A stretch of 64,000 nt of DNA from JAXMHQ01 sp046346665 (GTDB lineage Bacteria > Verrucomicrobiota > Verrucomicrobiia > Limisphaerales > JAXMHQ01): assembly GCA_046346665.1 (NCBI GenBank), contig JAXMHQ010000017.1, positions 41,741-105,740 of the forward strand, in the 5' to 3' direction. Below are positions 9,233 to 16,729 of this stretch, one piece after another; position 1 is the stretch's first letter, and every line of letters begins with the position of its first letter. The notes beneath the pieces were generated by a model. It made no database searches, had not been told where the DNA came from, and was given only the letters and a program-made list of their open reading frames with translations. A program made the translations under genes and the position numbers.

Positions 9233-10642
9233 TCAGCCCTTCGGGTCCGACACAATTCCCATGAACAGGATCGTGCCGGTCTGTTTATCCTCAATCAAAA
9301 ACAGGAAAGGCCGGTCCACGATCATCTCGAACGGATTGGTCGGGGGCATTTCAATCCCTTCGGACACTGGCGCGAGGGTCACCGCGGCAGCCTCGGTGCC
9401 TTCTTCATTCACCTCCACGAATGTTCGTTGTTGTACCGCTGATATGAAAGTCGATCTGGCGGCGATGCCGGAGAAATCCGCGTCGCCGAAAGCCGTCTTC
9501 ATTCCCAGGGCCGTCAGCGTCGGTTTCAATTCGACGCCATATTCCAGTTTGAACCTGGGCAGCACAACAGTGCCCTTCTGCTCGGAAAAACCAGGTTCCG
9601 TCACACGCTGCCACTTTGCTCCATTGAGGACGTCGAGGAGCTGCTCCGGACTGGAACCCGGATCGGGCAGGAAAACATACATTCCGAGACCCCACCCCTG
9701 GTAGGGCAGTCGCACTGCCTGATAACCCGTTCCTCGCCGATACATAAACTCCCGGCTTTGTTCCATCATGGGAATTGTCTCCTGCACGCCTCCCCGCAAG
9801 TGGAACACCCGATCCCTCGTGATGTTTGTTTTAAACGGCTCTTCCCACTTTCCTTTGAAATAAACGGCATTGGCCAGGAAGAGTTGGGTCAAATTGTCTA
9901 TCGGCCCGTTCACAATCGATTTGATGTGTCCACGAGTCTTCCCCTTTGCCCACGCGTTCATCACGTCGGCCGAAAGAGGGTTGTCAAAGTCGAGGGCATC
10001 CACCGTCGCTCCGAAGAATTGCCGGTTGCAGGCGAGAAACTCGGGTTTCACCGTGATTCCTTTCCGGTACCAGATCGCGTTGGCCGTGGTGAGAGTGACA
10101 TTGGTATCCCGGCTGTTCAGTGACTCATTGATAACATAACTGGCTTCGTTCACCGCCTTCGGCTGCATGCCGGCCGTTCCCAGGACCCGTTGCATCTCCG
10201 CCAGGGTCTGTCCGCCCGCGCCGTTGCAGACCATCTGCAGCGCCGTGGAGGCGCTGAAAGGGGAGATGAAAATGTTGGTGCCCGGCTGGTCCTTCGCGAG
10301 TTGCTTCAGCAACTTGAAAGCGAAACTGTTGTTCGCGGCCGCCAGCTTCTGCTGATCGGCGGAGCCGGCGGCCCGGGCCTGCGTCTGCAGAAGCATCAGA
10401 ACAGCGGCTGCGCACGTCCGCAAAACGGCGGCTGAAAGGCGGGTAGGGACGGCGCGCTGCGCCGTCCGCGCCGCGTCCAGCGGCGCAAAGTTGCCGAGGG
10501 CGAACGCGAGGCGCCGTTCCGCTTTCCGCCCGCTGATACGAGGGCGGGGAGGCCGCAGCGCGGCATCCCTACCGTCGATAGAGTTGCAGAACGATCTGTG
10601 TGGTTGAACGTTTTCGGCTCCGGGGTCGTCGCCAATCCTCAT
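9233..10642 (-). CDS. Serpin (serine protease inhibitor family I4), secreted
   Basis: The serpin core runs from SFAFKLLKQ through NIFISPFSASTALQMVCNGA, LFLANAVYFKGKWEEPF, VRLPYQGWGLGMYVFLPD to the C-terminal DRPFLFLIEDKQTGTILFMG. The reactive-centre hinge reads VNEEGTEAAAV: Glu-Gly-Thr with small residues after it matches inhibitory serpins, so it should trap a protease; P1 would fall near the Glu-Gly-Ile further on. The mature protein probably begins near RAAGSADQQ after a hydrophobic run CAAAVLMLLQTQARA. The start is uncertain: ATG 10642 and upstream TTG 10786 both force translation through a REP-like inverted repeat (10440-10575), so a TTG at 10423 just before RTCAAAVLM may be the real start. 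Confidence 0.85.
   Translation of the reverse strand: MRIGDDPGAENVQPHRSFCNSIDGRDAALRPPRPRISGRKAERRLAFALGNFAPLDAARTAQRAVPTRLSAAVLRTCAAAVLMLLQTQARAAGSADQQKLAAANNSFAFKLLKQLAKDQPGTNIFISPFSASTALQMVCNGAGGQTLAEMQRVLGTAGMQPKAVNEASYVINESLNSRDTNVTLTTANAIWYRKGITVKPEFLACNRQFFGATVDALDFDNPLSADVMNAWAKGKTRGHIKSIVNGPIDNLTQLFLANAVYFKGKWEEPFKTNITRDRVFHLRGGVQETIPMMEQSREFMYRRGTGYQAVRLPYQGWGLGMYVFLPDPGSSPEQLLDVLNGAKWQRVTEPGFSEQKGTVVLPRFKLEYGVELKPTLTALGMKTAFGDADFSGIAARSTFISAVQQRTFVEVNEEGTEAAAVTLAPVSEGIEMPPTNPFEMIVDRPFLFLIEDKQTGTILFMGIVSDPKG
10440..10575. repeat. REP-like inverted repeat inside the apparent serpin N-terminus
   Basis: The ends read ggtagggacggcgcgctgcg (10441) and gcagcgcggcatccctacc (10555-10573), inverted relative to each other. 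The shape, GGTAGGG...CCCTACC around GC-rich palindromes, is like the REP units at 22.7-23.9 kb but the core sequence differs. Translation of this stretch gives an Arg/Ala/Pro-rich low-complexity peptide. Confidence 0.55.
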
Positions 10643-10713
10643 GCGGCGAGTCTGTGGTGGATAGGGATTAGGGTCAAGCGCGGGATCAGAAGATGTCGGG
10701 ATCAGAAGAGTGA

Positions 10714-11109
10714 GCCGTAACCACGGGACGCACGAAACATGCCTGGTGGATCGATCAACTGGCGACAGCGCCCGACCTGTCGTCAAACAAGGCCAATGGA
10801 AGCGTCATTCCGCTGGCAAACATTGTTTCGGGCCAAGACGGACCCCAAATGAGCGAGTTCTTCAATCTGTATTATCTGCATTGGTGGAGCCTGACGCATT
10901 TCCTGTTGGAGTCGCAGACGAACATTTCCGCCGCTGAACTTGTCCGGACCGGGGGTGAACCCGGCCGGTTGGAGGAACTCTACGGACCTCTGCCGCAGAT
11001 GGAGGCGCAAGGGCATCTATATGTTCGACGATTGAGATCGGCGTTGAATGGAAACGACCTGATCTTTTTCCGCACTGGCCGGCTGTCGCCCGAACCGCCT
11101 GCACCTTGA
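10714..11109 (+). pseudogene. Remnant of a C-terminal coding fragment, family unclear
   Basis: After an in-frame stop at 10711 the frame encodes WWIDQLATAPDLSSNKANG, then FNLYYLHWWSLTHFLLES, ELVRTGGEPGRLEELYGPL and ends at a stop at 11109. The Trp/Tyr/His-rich helix-like text looks like real protein, unlike the Arg/Ala-rich shadow frames around it. There is no upstream half, so it is probably the 3' end of a lost gene. It faintly recalls the gluzincin-like DUF1570 proteins of planctomycetes and verrucomicrobia, a weak guess only. An internal ATG at 10849 could still give an 86-residue product. Confidence 0.35.
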
Positions 11110-11135
11110 TGAAATCAAAACCACAGATGCAGTAA

Positions 11136-11216
11136 GGCAGGGGAATGAACGGCAGGGGAATGGGAAGGAGGATGACTCCGCTTTTTATTCCCCTGCCGAA
11201 CATTCCCTTGCCTTTC
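11136..11216. repeat. GGCAGGGGAATG inverted repeat
   Basis: Left arm has two copies of ggcaggggaatg (from 11136 and 11150). The right arm has attcccctgccgaacattcc followed by cttgcc. Each arm therefore has two words, inverted across a short loop. A relative lies at 5829-5985. Confidence 0.7.
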
Positions 11217-11297
11217 ATCGGAGATTTCTGATTGCATTGTCGCTTGCAGGACCACTAAACAATCGAAGTCGAGCGCGGATCACATTCGGTGACCGGT

Positions 11298-11606
11298 TCA
11301 GCCCGGGACGGGGCACTGAGAGGATTGGCGGCAGCGTGCGAGGTCTTTCAGTTTGCCAATGTTTCCGGCGATGAGGGCCTGTTTCTTTGAACGAGACCAG
11401 CGTTTGAGCTGACGTTCTCGAGCCAGGGCAGCTTTCTGATCGGGGTGCGATTCGGCGTAGAGCAACTCCGTTGGTGGCGACTTTGAAGTGGTGGCGCCAC
11501 CGCACCCGCAGCAGTGCTCCGTGAGACGCCGGTCTAAATCAGCCGTGGAGCCCACATAGAAACTGCCATTTTGAAGCTTGAGGATGTAGACGAAATAACA
11601 GCCCAT
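11298..11606 (-). CDS. GIY-YIG domain protein (UPF0213/YhbQ-like)
   Basis: 102 residues. The N-terminus YFVYILKLQNGSFYVGSTAD contains the two-part GIY-YIG core (here FVY...YVG), followed by the catalytic Arg in LDRRLTEH and the conserved C-terminal helix ARERQLKRWSRSKKQALIAG. Small single-domain GIY-YIG proteins are predicted nucleases, but most have no proven role. The gene lies just downstream of a tandem repeat block on the same strand, which would fall in its 5' leader. The terminal PVPG tail after the helix is poorly conserved in the family. Confidence 0.85.
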   Translation of the reverse strand: MGCYFVYILKLQNGSFYVGSTADLDRRLTEHCCGCGGATTSKSPPTELLYAESHPDQKAALARERQLKRWSRSKKQALIAGNIGKLKDLARCRQSSQCPVPG

Positions 11607-11611
11607 TTGAC

Positions 11612-11720
11612 CCTTCGACTTCGCTCAGGGCAGGTCCTTCGACTTCGCTCAGGGCAGGTCCTTTGGCTTCGCTCAGGACAGGTCCTTCGGCTTCGCTCAG
11701 GACAGGCTTCGCTCAGGACC
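11612..11720. repeat. 24-bp tandem repeat (CCTTCGACTTCGCTCAGGGC type)
   Basis: About four and a half copies of a 24-bp unit begin at 11612, 11636, 11660 and 11684, with a truncated copy to 11720. Unit variants swap GACTTCG for GGCTTCG and GGGCAG for GGACAG. On the minus strand it reads as the well-known low-complexity peptide SEACPERSRR, a genomic repeat and not a gene. Confidence 0.85.
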
Positions 11721-11783
11721 ATTCGACTCGCGCTTGGCCTGCCATGAGCGAGTGCCGAGCGCAGCGAGGCGCGAGTCGAATGG
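11719..11783. repeat. Perfect 15-bp inverted repeat touching the tRNA-Asn 3' end
   Basis: CCATTCGACTCGCGC at 11719-11733 is the exact inverse complement of 11769-11783. The right arm covers the three bases encoding the CCA end of the tRNA. It could act as a 3' processing or termination hairpin, but no T tract follows. Confidence 0.7.
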
Positions 11784-11855
11784 CTCCAGAGGTAGGGCTC
11801 GAACCTACAACCACACGGTTAACAGCCGCGTGCTCTACCATTGAGCTACTCTGGA
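11781..11855 (-). tRNA. tRNA-Asn (anticodon GTT)
   Basis: Seventy-five nucleotides including an encoded CCA. The acceptor stem TCCAGAG pairs with CTCTGGA, the D arm has AGCTCAATGGTAGAGC, the anticodon loop CTGTTAA puts GTT at plus-strand 11821-11823, and the T arm contains GTAGGTTCGAACCCTAC. All arms pair well, so it should be functional. Confidence 0.97.
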
Positions 11856-11977
11856 ACTCAGTCCGACCGCAGGGTTCTGCCCCAGCGGGGACGCAAAACC
11901 TACAAATCCAACCCGGCCGAGTCAATCCGATTTTGGGGATTGGCTGGGGATTTGAGCCGGAAACCCCCGAAAAAGGC

Positions 11978-12033
11978 ATCCGCAGATTACGCCGATTTCA
12001 CAGATAAATCTGCGTAATCTGTGTAATCTGCGG
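11978..12033. repeat. TCTGCGGA-word inverted repeat
   Basis: The left arm starts ATCCGCAGATTACGCCGA and the right arm ends GTGTAATCTGCGGA. Each arm has two or three copies of an approximately 10-bp word. An outer pair CCGAAAAAGG / CTTTTCGG extends the hairpin. It lies between tRNA-Asn and the 3' end of the antiporter gene. Confidence 0.75.
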
Positions 12034-12064
12034 ACTTTTCGGCCATCACCGCGATGCCTCGGCT

Positions 12065-13279
12065 TCAACCTTTGCGGTTGGCAATAGCCGGCTCCTTTGC
12101 GGGCTCGAACCGGCTCAGCCACCCGATGCCCGGCTGGGCGGTCAGGCCATGCGCAAAGATGCTTAGGAACACCGTCACCATGACGGCGAGGCGGATGGTT
12201 TGTTCGCCCGCCTGCCGGGTTTCCTGTTCCAGGTAGACCAGTCCGAGCACGATGCTCGCCAGGCCGCGCGGGCCGAACCAGCCCATGAACAGCACCGTCG
12301 GCAGGCGCAGCCCCGTGCCCAGGAGCGACACCCACACCGGCAGCATGCGCACGAGCGTCAGGCTCAGGAGGGCGTAGACCGCCATGGCCCACGTGAACAG
12401 CGCCAGGTCGCGCGCCACCAGGAGTCCGAACAGGAAAAACACCGCGAGATTGATCAACTGTCCCCATTCCTCCGTGAATTCGATGCTGTGCCGCCCGGCG
12501 TCGGGGAAGGTGACCTGGACAGTCAAGCCGGCAGTAAACGCGGCGATGAACATGCTGGCGCCCGCCGCCTCGGACAGCGGAAGGCACAGGAGCGGCAGCG
12601 CCACGACGCCTAACTGATGAAAGGCGGGCGCCGTCCAGCGCGCCCGGTGCGCGTGGTGGAGCAGGGCGCCGCCGCCGAGCCCGATCACCGCGCCCAGCCC
12701 CGCTCCATAAACCAGCTGCTCCACGATAAGTTTCGCCAGGTTCGCCTCGTGGTTCTCCAGCCCCGCCAGCACGATGAAAAACATCAGGAACGGCACCGAT
12801 AATCCGTCGTTCAGACCCGCCTCCACATTCAACGCCTGCCGCACCGCGACCGGCACCCGCGGGCTGGTCACAATCACCTGCCCGAGACCGGCGTCTGTCG
12901 GGGCCAGGATCGCCGACAAAATTCCCGCCTCCCACCATGTCAAACCGGGCAGGACCAGCCTGGCTGCGACCATGCCCAGCCCCAGCGTGAGCAGCATCCC
13001 GACGCTCAACAGCCGCGCAGGCAGGTTGGCCAGGCTTTTCAGCGAACGCAGATCCGTCCGGCTCGCATCGGCGAACAGCAGCAGGACCAATCCCACTTCC
13101 GCCGTCCACAACAGCGTCACGGTGCCGCCGGTGGTCGGAACGCGGCCGAACAGTTCCCGGGACACCAGCGCGCCGGCGGCTGTGAACAGCATGGGCGCCG
13201 TCACGACGGTTTGTTGCAGCCGCCCGGACGCAAGGCTGTAAACAAAAAACAGCCCGAGAAAAATCGCCAGCAACGTCAT
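12065..13279 (-). CDS. Cation/proton antiporter, CPA1 (NhaP-like)
   Basis: 404 residues with about a dozen hydrophobic helices from MTLLAIFLGLFFVYSLA onward; exchanges Na+ or K+ for H+ across the inner membrane. Key ion-binding blocks are ILAPTDAGLGQVIVTSP (Thr-Asp of the unwound helix) and NVEAGLNDGLSVPF, with the Asn-Asp pair typical of CPA1. The C-terminal MGWFGPRGLASIVLGL is also typical. ATG 13279 is chosen because upstream codons give an Arg/Gly-rich non-membrane stretch, and because it overlaps the stop of the upstream LssY_C gene by ATGA. There is no C-terminal TrkA domain. The ion is undetermined. Confidence 0.9.
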   Translation of the reverse strand: MTLLAIFLGLFFVYSLASGRLQQTVVTAPMLFTAAGALVSRELFGRVPTTGGTVTLLWTAEVGLVLLLFADASRTDLRSLKSLANLPARLLSVGMLLTLGLGMVAARLVLPGLTWWEAGILSAILAPTDAGLGQVIVTSPRVPVAVRQALNVEAGLNDGLSVPFLMFFIVLAGLENHEANLAKLIVEQLVYGAGLGAVIGLGGGALLHHAHRARWTAPAFHQLGVVALPLLCLPLSEAAGASMFIAAFTAGLTVQVTFPDAGRHSIEFTEEWGQLINLAVFFLFGLLVARDLALFTWAMAVYALLSLTLVRMLPVWVSLLGTGLRLPTVLFMGWFGPRGLASIVLGLVYLEQETRQAGEQTIRLAVMVTVFLSIFAHGLTAQPGIGWLSRFEPAKEPAIANRKG

Positions 13280-14082
13280 GGATGCGTCCCTCCGCCGGTG
13301 ACGGCCGTCGCCGCCGGAGCCGCCGTGTCCTTCAGCGTCGCAATACCCAGCCGCCCGTCCGTGTGCCACGGATCGCCCCCGCCGTTCTTGCCGCTCAGTT
13401 CCTTTTGAAATCCGTCCAGGTACGAAATCTCCGTCACCTGCCCGGCCGCCTGCAATTGCTTCATCAACCGGTCACGTTCGGCATCGACGTCGGGGCCGAT
13501 GTGATGCGTCACCTGCCCGGTCGTGTGGCTGAGCCCGACGCTTTCATCATAGGTGATCGCCCCGAACCATACCTCGTGACCATCGTCGAGTTTGTCCCAG
13601 TGCCAGAACCGCACGTGATGCCGTTGCCGCGGGCTGTCTCCCACGGGTTGTTCGAACGCGAGATCCTCCTTCCGGCCAAACAGCAGCAGCGTGCTTACCG
13701 GCGCCTCGTCGTCCGGCCGGCGTAGCACAGAATCCACCGCGATCCGCAAGCTGCTGCTCAGCGTCAGCGGGTTGGCCGGGTACCATCCCGCCGCGTGCAT
13801 GGCGCGGAGGACGTTCGTTTCGGAGCCCAGCAGCGCGACATTGATGGGATCGCCGGGAATGCCGGTGGGCGTGTGGGTGAGGGTGGGGGCATCGTACAGC
13901 GCGGGGTGGCGCCGCGTCTTGTGTTTCCACGCGTAAGGCATGAACACATAAGCGGCGAGCAGGTAAATGACGAGCACCGCCAGCAGGGCTTTGAGCGGCG
14001 TTTCAAGACGATGACGGGGACGGCGCCCGCCGGTTCCGCTAACGGGTGAGGGTGGGTTTGCCAGGTCGCCCGGATTTTGCAT
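13276..14082 (-). CDS. LssY C-terminal domain protein, membrane-anchored
   Basis: 268 residues. One N-terminal membrane segment (LKALLAVLVIYLLAAYVFMPYA, about 30-51) is followed by a soluble LssY_C domain (PF14067) with DPINVALLGSETNVLRAMHA, GWYPANPLTLSSSLRIA, RRPDDEAPVSTLLLFGRKED, LAFEQPVGDSPRQRHHVRFW and HHIGPDVDAERDRLM. The domain takes its name from Legionella LssY; its biochemical role is unknown. It is usually found near phosphatase/PAP2 or transporter genes. Here it is translationally coupled (ATGA overlap) to a cation antiporter, suggesting a joint membrane function, which is inference. The N-terminal 29 residues are Pro/Arg-rich and cytoplasmic by the positive-inside rule. Confidence 0.85.
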   Translation of the reverse strand: MQNPGDLANPPSPVSGTGGRRPRHRLETPLKALLAVLVIYLLAAYVFMPYAWKHKTRRHPALYDAPTLTHTPTGIPGDPINVALLGSETNVLRAMHAAGWYPANPLTLSSSLRIAVDSVLRRPDDEAPVSTLLLFGRKEDLAFEQPVGDSPRQRHHVRFWHWDKLDDGHEVWFGAITYDESVGLSHTTGQVTHHIGPDVDAERDRLMKQLQAAGQVTEISYLDGFQKELSGKNGGGDPWHTDGRLGIATLKDTAAPAATAVTGGGTHP

Positions 14083-14194
14083 GCCGGGAGATTAGCGGGG
14101 AACGGGAAAAAGGCACAACAGAAAGCGTTGGGAGCCCGCCGTGCCGGCGGGCGGTCGTCTTCGGAGGTTGCCCGGGGGAAATCACCCATGCAGA

Positions 14195-14962
14195 ATGGAT
14201 CCCATGAACCCGGCGAGGCTCTGTTTTATGGTGGCGGCCGTGCTTTGGATGACGCTCCGGGGCCAGGCCGCCGAGGTGATGGTCTTTGCCGCCGCCAGCC
14301 TGTCCGGCGCCATGAAGCAGATCGCCGCCGAATACCAGAAAACCTCTGGCGACCGGATTGTATTCAATTTTGGTGCCTCGGGCGTGCTGGCGCGGCAGAT
14401 CGAGGCGGGGGCGCCGGCAGACATTTTTTTCTCCGCGGACGAGGCCCGGCTGGATGCGCTGGAGCGGGAGGGATTGATTGTGACAAACACGCGCATTTCT
14501 TTGCTAGGAAATACGCTGGTCATCATCACGCCGGCGGGCGCGTCCCCGGTGCGGGCGGCGTCCGGCCTGACGAACTCCACGGTGGCCCGGGTGGCGATTG
14601 GGGAAGTGAAGACCGTTCCCGCCGGGACCTACGCGCGCGCCTGGCTGGAGAAGGAGGGACTTTGGAAATCGGTTGAACCCCGAACGGTCCCCTGCGAAAA
14701 CGTCCGCGCCGTCCTCGCCGCTGTGGAATCCGGGAACGCCGATGCGGGGATCGTCTACAAGACAGACGCGATGATTTCGAAAAAGGTGTCCATCGGTTAC
14801 CAGGTCCCCACCGCCGACAGCCCCCCCATCATTTACCCGGCAGCCCTCGTCGCGGGGTCGCCGCAACCCGAGGCGGCGCGGCGCTTGCTGGGTTATCTTG
14901 AAACCGATGCCGCCGTGCGCGTCTTTCGCAACGCGGGGTTCAGTTTGCCTTCACGCCGGTGA
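14195..14962 (+). CDS. modA: Molybdate ABC transporter periplasmic binding protein
   Basis: 255 residues. The signal peptide FMVAAVLWMTLRGQAAE precedes the ModA start block VMVFAAASLSGAMKQIAAEY. Further blocks are FNFGASGVLARQIEAGAPAD, IFFSADEARLDALE, LLGNTLVIITP, VPCENVRAVLAAVESGNADAG and IVYKTDA. It binds molybdate or tungstate in the periplasm for import. ATG 14195 was chosen because upstream codons are Arg/Gly-rich; 14204 is an alternative. No modB or modC lies in the window, so the permease and ATPase must be elsewhere or this is an orphan binding protein. Neighbours give no functional link. Confidence 0.92.
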   Translation: MDPMNPARLCFMVAAVLWMTLRGQAAEVMVFAAASLSGAMKQIAAEYQKTSGDRIVFNFGASGVLARQIEAGAPADIFFSADEARLDALEREGLIVTNTRISLLGNTLVIITPAGASPVRAASGLTNSTVARVAIGEVKTVPAGTYARAWLEKEGLWKSVEPRTVPCENVRAVLAAVESGNADAGIVYKTDAMISKKVSIGYQVPTADSPPIIYPAALVAGSPQPEAARRLLGYLETDAAVRVFRNAGFSLPSRR

Positions 14963-14974
14963 ACCCCCTGAAAA

Positions 14975-15055
14975 ATGGGATCATTGGATTATGGGATTTT
15001 TGGCGGCGCGGGAGTTCATCCATCTATCCAATAATCCATTGATCCGCCAATGATC
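14975..15055. repeat. GGATT-word inverted repeat
   Basis: The left arm has TCATTGGATTATGGGAT, and the right arm CCATCTATCCAATAATCCAT then TGATCC. Arms are imperfect and made of ggat/atcc words spaced 7-10 bases. Related sites are at 26505-26585 and 57733-57838. Nothing else is seen in the modA-GH28 gap. Confidence 0.7.
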
Positions 15056-15137
15056 TGCGGCTGCCGTGCACGTTACGGTGTGATGTTTGCAAAAAGTCGA
15101 AGGTGGCGTGGAGCGAGGCTGTGGTAATCTTCAACGA

Positions 15138-16511
15138 ATGACATTCCTTTCCCGGCTTTGGATGGCGGCGGCTCTGGCGGTTGCGTCTTCCACGGCGATT
15201 GCGGCCGACACTGACCCTTGGGCGGGGCTGCCCGCCTTGCTGGCGCGCATCCAACCCCCGGTGTTTCCGGATCGGACATTCAACATCACGAACTATGCGG
15301 CCGCGCCGGGCGGGGCGGATTGTTCCCGGGCGATTGCGGCGGCGATTGAGAAATGCCATGCGTCCGGCGGCGGACACGTGGTGGTGCCGCCGGGAGAATT
15401 TCGTTGCGGACCGATTCGATTGCTGGGCGGGGTGGATTTGCACCTGGATGCGGGCGCGGTGTTGTTGTTCAGCACGGATCCGAAGGACTATCTGCCGCCG
15501 GTGTTGACGCGGTTCGAAGGGATGGAGTGTTACAATTATTCGCCGCTGATTTATGCGTTCGGCGAGCGGAACATCGCTGTGACGGGGGCCGGCACGCTGG
15601 ACGGGCAGGCGGATGATGCGCATTGGTGGTCGTGGAAGGGGAAAAAGGATTCGGCGCCGGGTGTGCCGAACCAGAAGGCGGCGCGGGAACGGCTGGCTCG
15701 GATGGTGGCGGACAATGTGCCGCCGGAGCAGCGGCGGTTCGGCGAAGGCGATTACCTGCGGCCAACCTTCATCCAGCCGTATCGCTGCAGCAACGTGCTC
15801 GTGGAGGGCGTCCGAATCCGGCGCTCGCCGATGTGGGAGGTCAGCCCGGTGCTGTGCACGAATGTCATCGTGCGCGGGCTGGATATCGTGTCGCACGGGC
15901 CGAACAACGACGGGTGCGATCCGGAGGCGTGCCGGGATGTGTTGATTGAAAACTGCCTGTTCGACACCGGGGACGATTGCATTGCGATCAAGTCGGGCCG
16001 GAACAACGACGGGCGGCGGATCGGGGTGCCGTCGGAGAACCTGGTGATCCGCGGGTGCACGATGAAGGACGGTCATGCGGGGGTGGCGATCGGGAGCGAG
16101 ATATCGGGCGGATGCCGGAATGTATTTGTGGAGAACTGCCGGATGGACAGTCCGCACCTGGACCGGGCGTTGCGGTTGAAATCGAACGCGGTTCGGGGCG
16201 GGGTCCTGGAGGATATTTACATGCGCCACGTGGAGGTGGGCCGGGTGGCGGATGCGGTGCTGCAGATCGATTTCCTTTACGAGGAAGGCGCGAAGGGGCC
16301 GTATCCGCCGGCCGTCCGCCGCGTGGTGGTGGAGGATGTGACCGTGGAACACACGCCGCGGGTGTTTAACATCACGGGTTTCGAGGGCGCGGAGATCAGC
16401 GGGGTCCGGGTGCGGAACTCGACATTCCACGACGTGCAGAAGCCGGACGTGGTGCAGCACGCGGACGCGGTGCTGGAGAACTGCGTGGTGGAGCGGGCAG
16501 GGGCACCTTGA
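15138..16511 (+). CDS. Secreted GH28 polygalacturonase-type glycoside hydrolase
   Basis: 457 residues with a signal peptide MTFLSRLWMAAALAVASSTA. The right-handed beta-helix GH28 signatures are present: NNDGCDPEAC near 256 with the first catalytic Asp, FDTGDDCIAIKSG near 278 with the Asp pair, and KDGHAGVAIGSE near 312 with the conserved His-Ala-Gly. Substrate Arg-x-Lys appears as RALRLKSN. The N-terminal FNITNYAAAPGGADCS is a typical pectate-lyase-superfamily lead. It hydrolyses galacturonan or rhamnogalacturonan outside the cytoplasm. ATG 15138 is chosen because it directly begins the signal peptide. The pectate lyase gene about 200 bp downstream supports a pectin-degrading locus. Confidence 0.93.
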   Translation: MTFLSRLWMAAALAVASSTAIAADTDPWAGLPALLARIQPPVFPDRTFNITNYAAAPGGADCSRAIAAAIEKCHASGGGHVVVPPGEFRCGPIRLLGGVDLHLDAGAVLLFSTDPKDYLPPVLTRFEGMECYNYSPLIYAFGERNIAVTGAGTLDGQADDAHWWSWKGKKDSAPGVPNQKAARERLARMVADNVPPEQRRFGEGDYLRPTFIQPYRCSNVLVEGVRIRRSPMWEVSPVLCTNVIVRGLDIVSHGPNNDGCDPEACRDVLIENCLFDTGDDCIAIKSGRNNDGRRIGVPSENLVIRGCTMKDGHAGVAIGSEISGGCRNVFVENCRMDSPHLDRALRLKSNAVRGGVLEDIYMRHVEVGRVADAVLQIDFLYEEGAKGPYPPAVRRVVVEDVTVEHTPRVFNITGFEGAEISGVRVRNSTFHDVQKPDVVQHADAVLENCVVERAGAP

Positions 16512-16527
16512 CGAAAGCGAAGACCTT

Positions 16528-16599
16528 TGACGCGAATTCACGCGAATTCACGCGAATTTCATCCGGTTAATTCGTGCTAATTAGCGATAATTCGCGTCA
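16528..16599. repeat. CGCGAATT-word inverted repeat
   Basis: The left arm has three tandem copies of CGCGAATTCA, and the right arm TTAGCGATAATTCGCGTCA. A related element is at 63892-63960. It lies just after the GH28 stop and could serve as a transcript-end hairpin. Confidence 0.75.
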
Positions 16600-16729
16600 C
16601 CTTTCCTGCATCTCTCGTTCCCAATTTTCATCGCGCCGTGCACAAGTGGGGGGATGACACACGCGTGCGATTCGTTAATGTGATCATTAGCCGAACCTGA
16701 CTTACACAGATCGAGATTTGTCCTGCCAT

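Noticed and set aside
11534..11722. Protein with SEACPERSRR repeats
   Set aside because: A known type of genomic tandem repeat read in frame; the GIY-YIG gene overlaps on the same strand with real domain text.
14195..14962. Complete molybdate import operon
   Set aside because: Only modA is present; neighbours on both sides are unrelated and no permease or ATPase gene is in the window.
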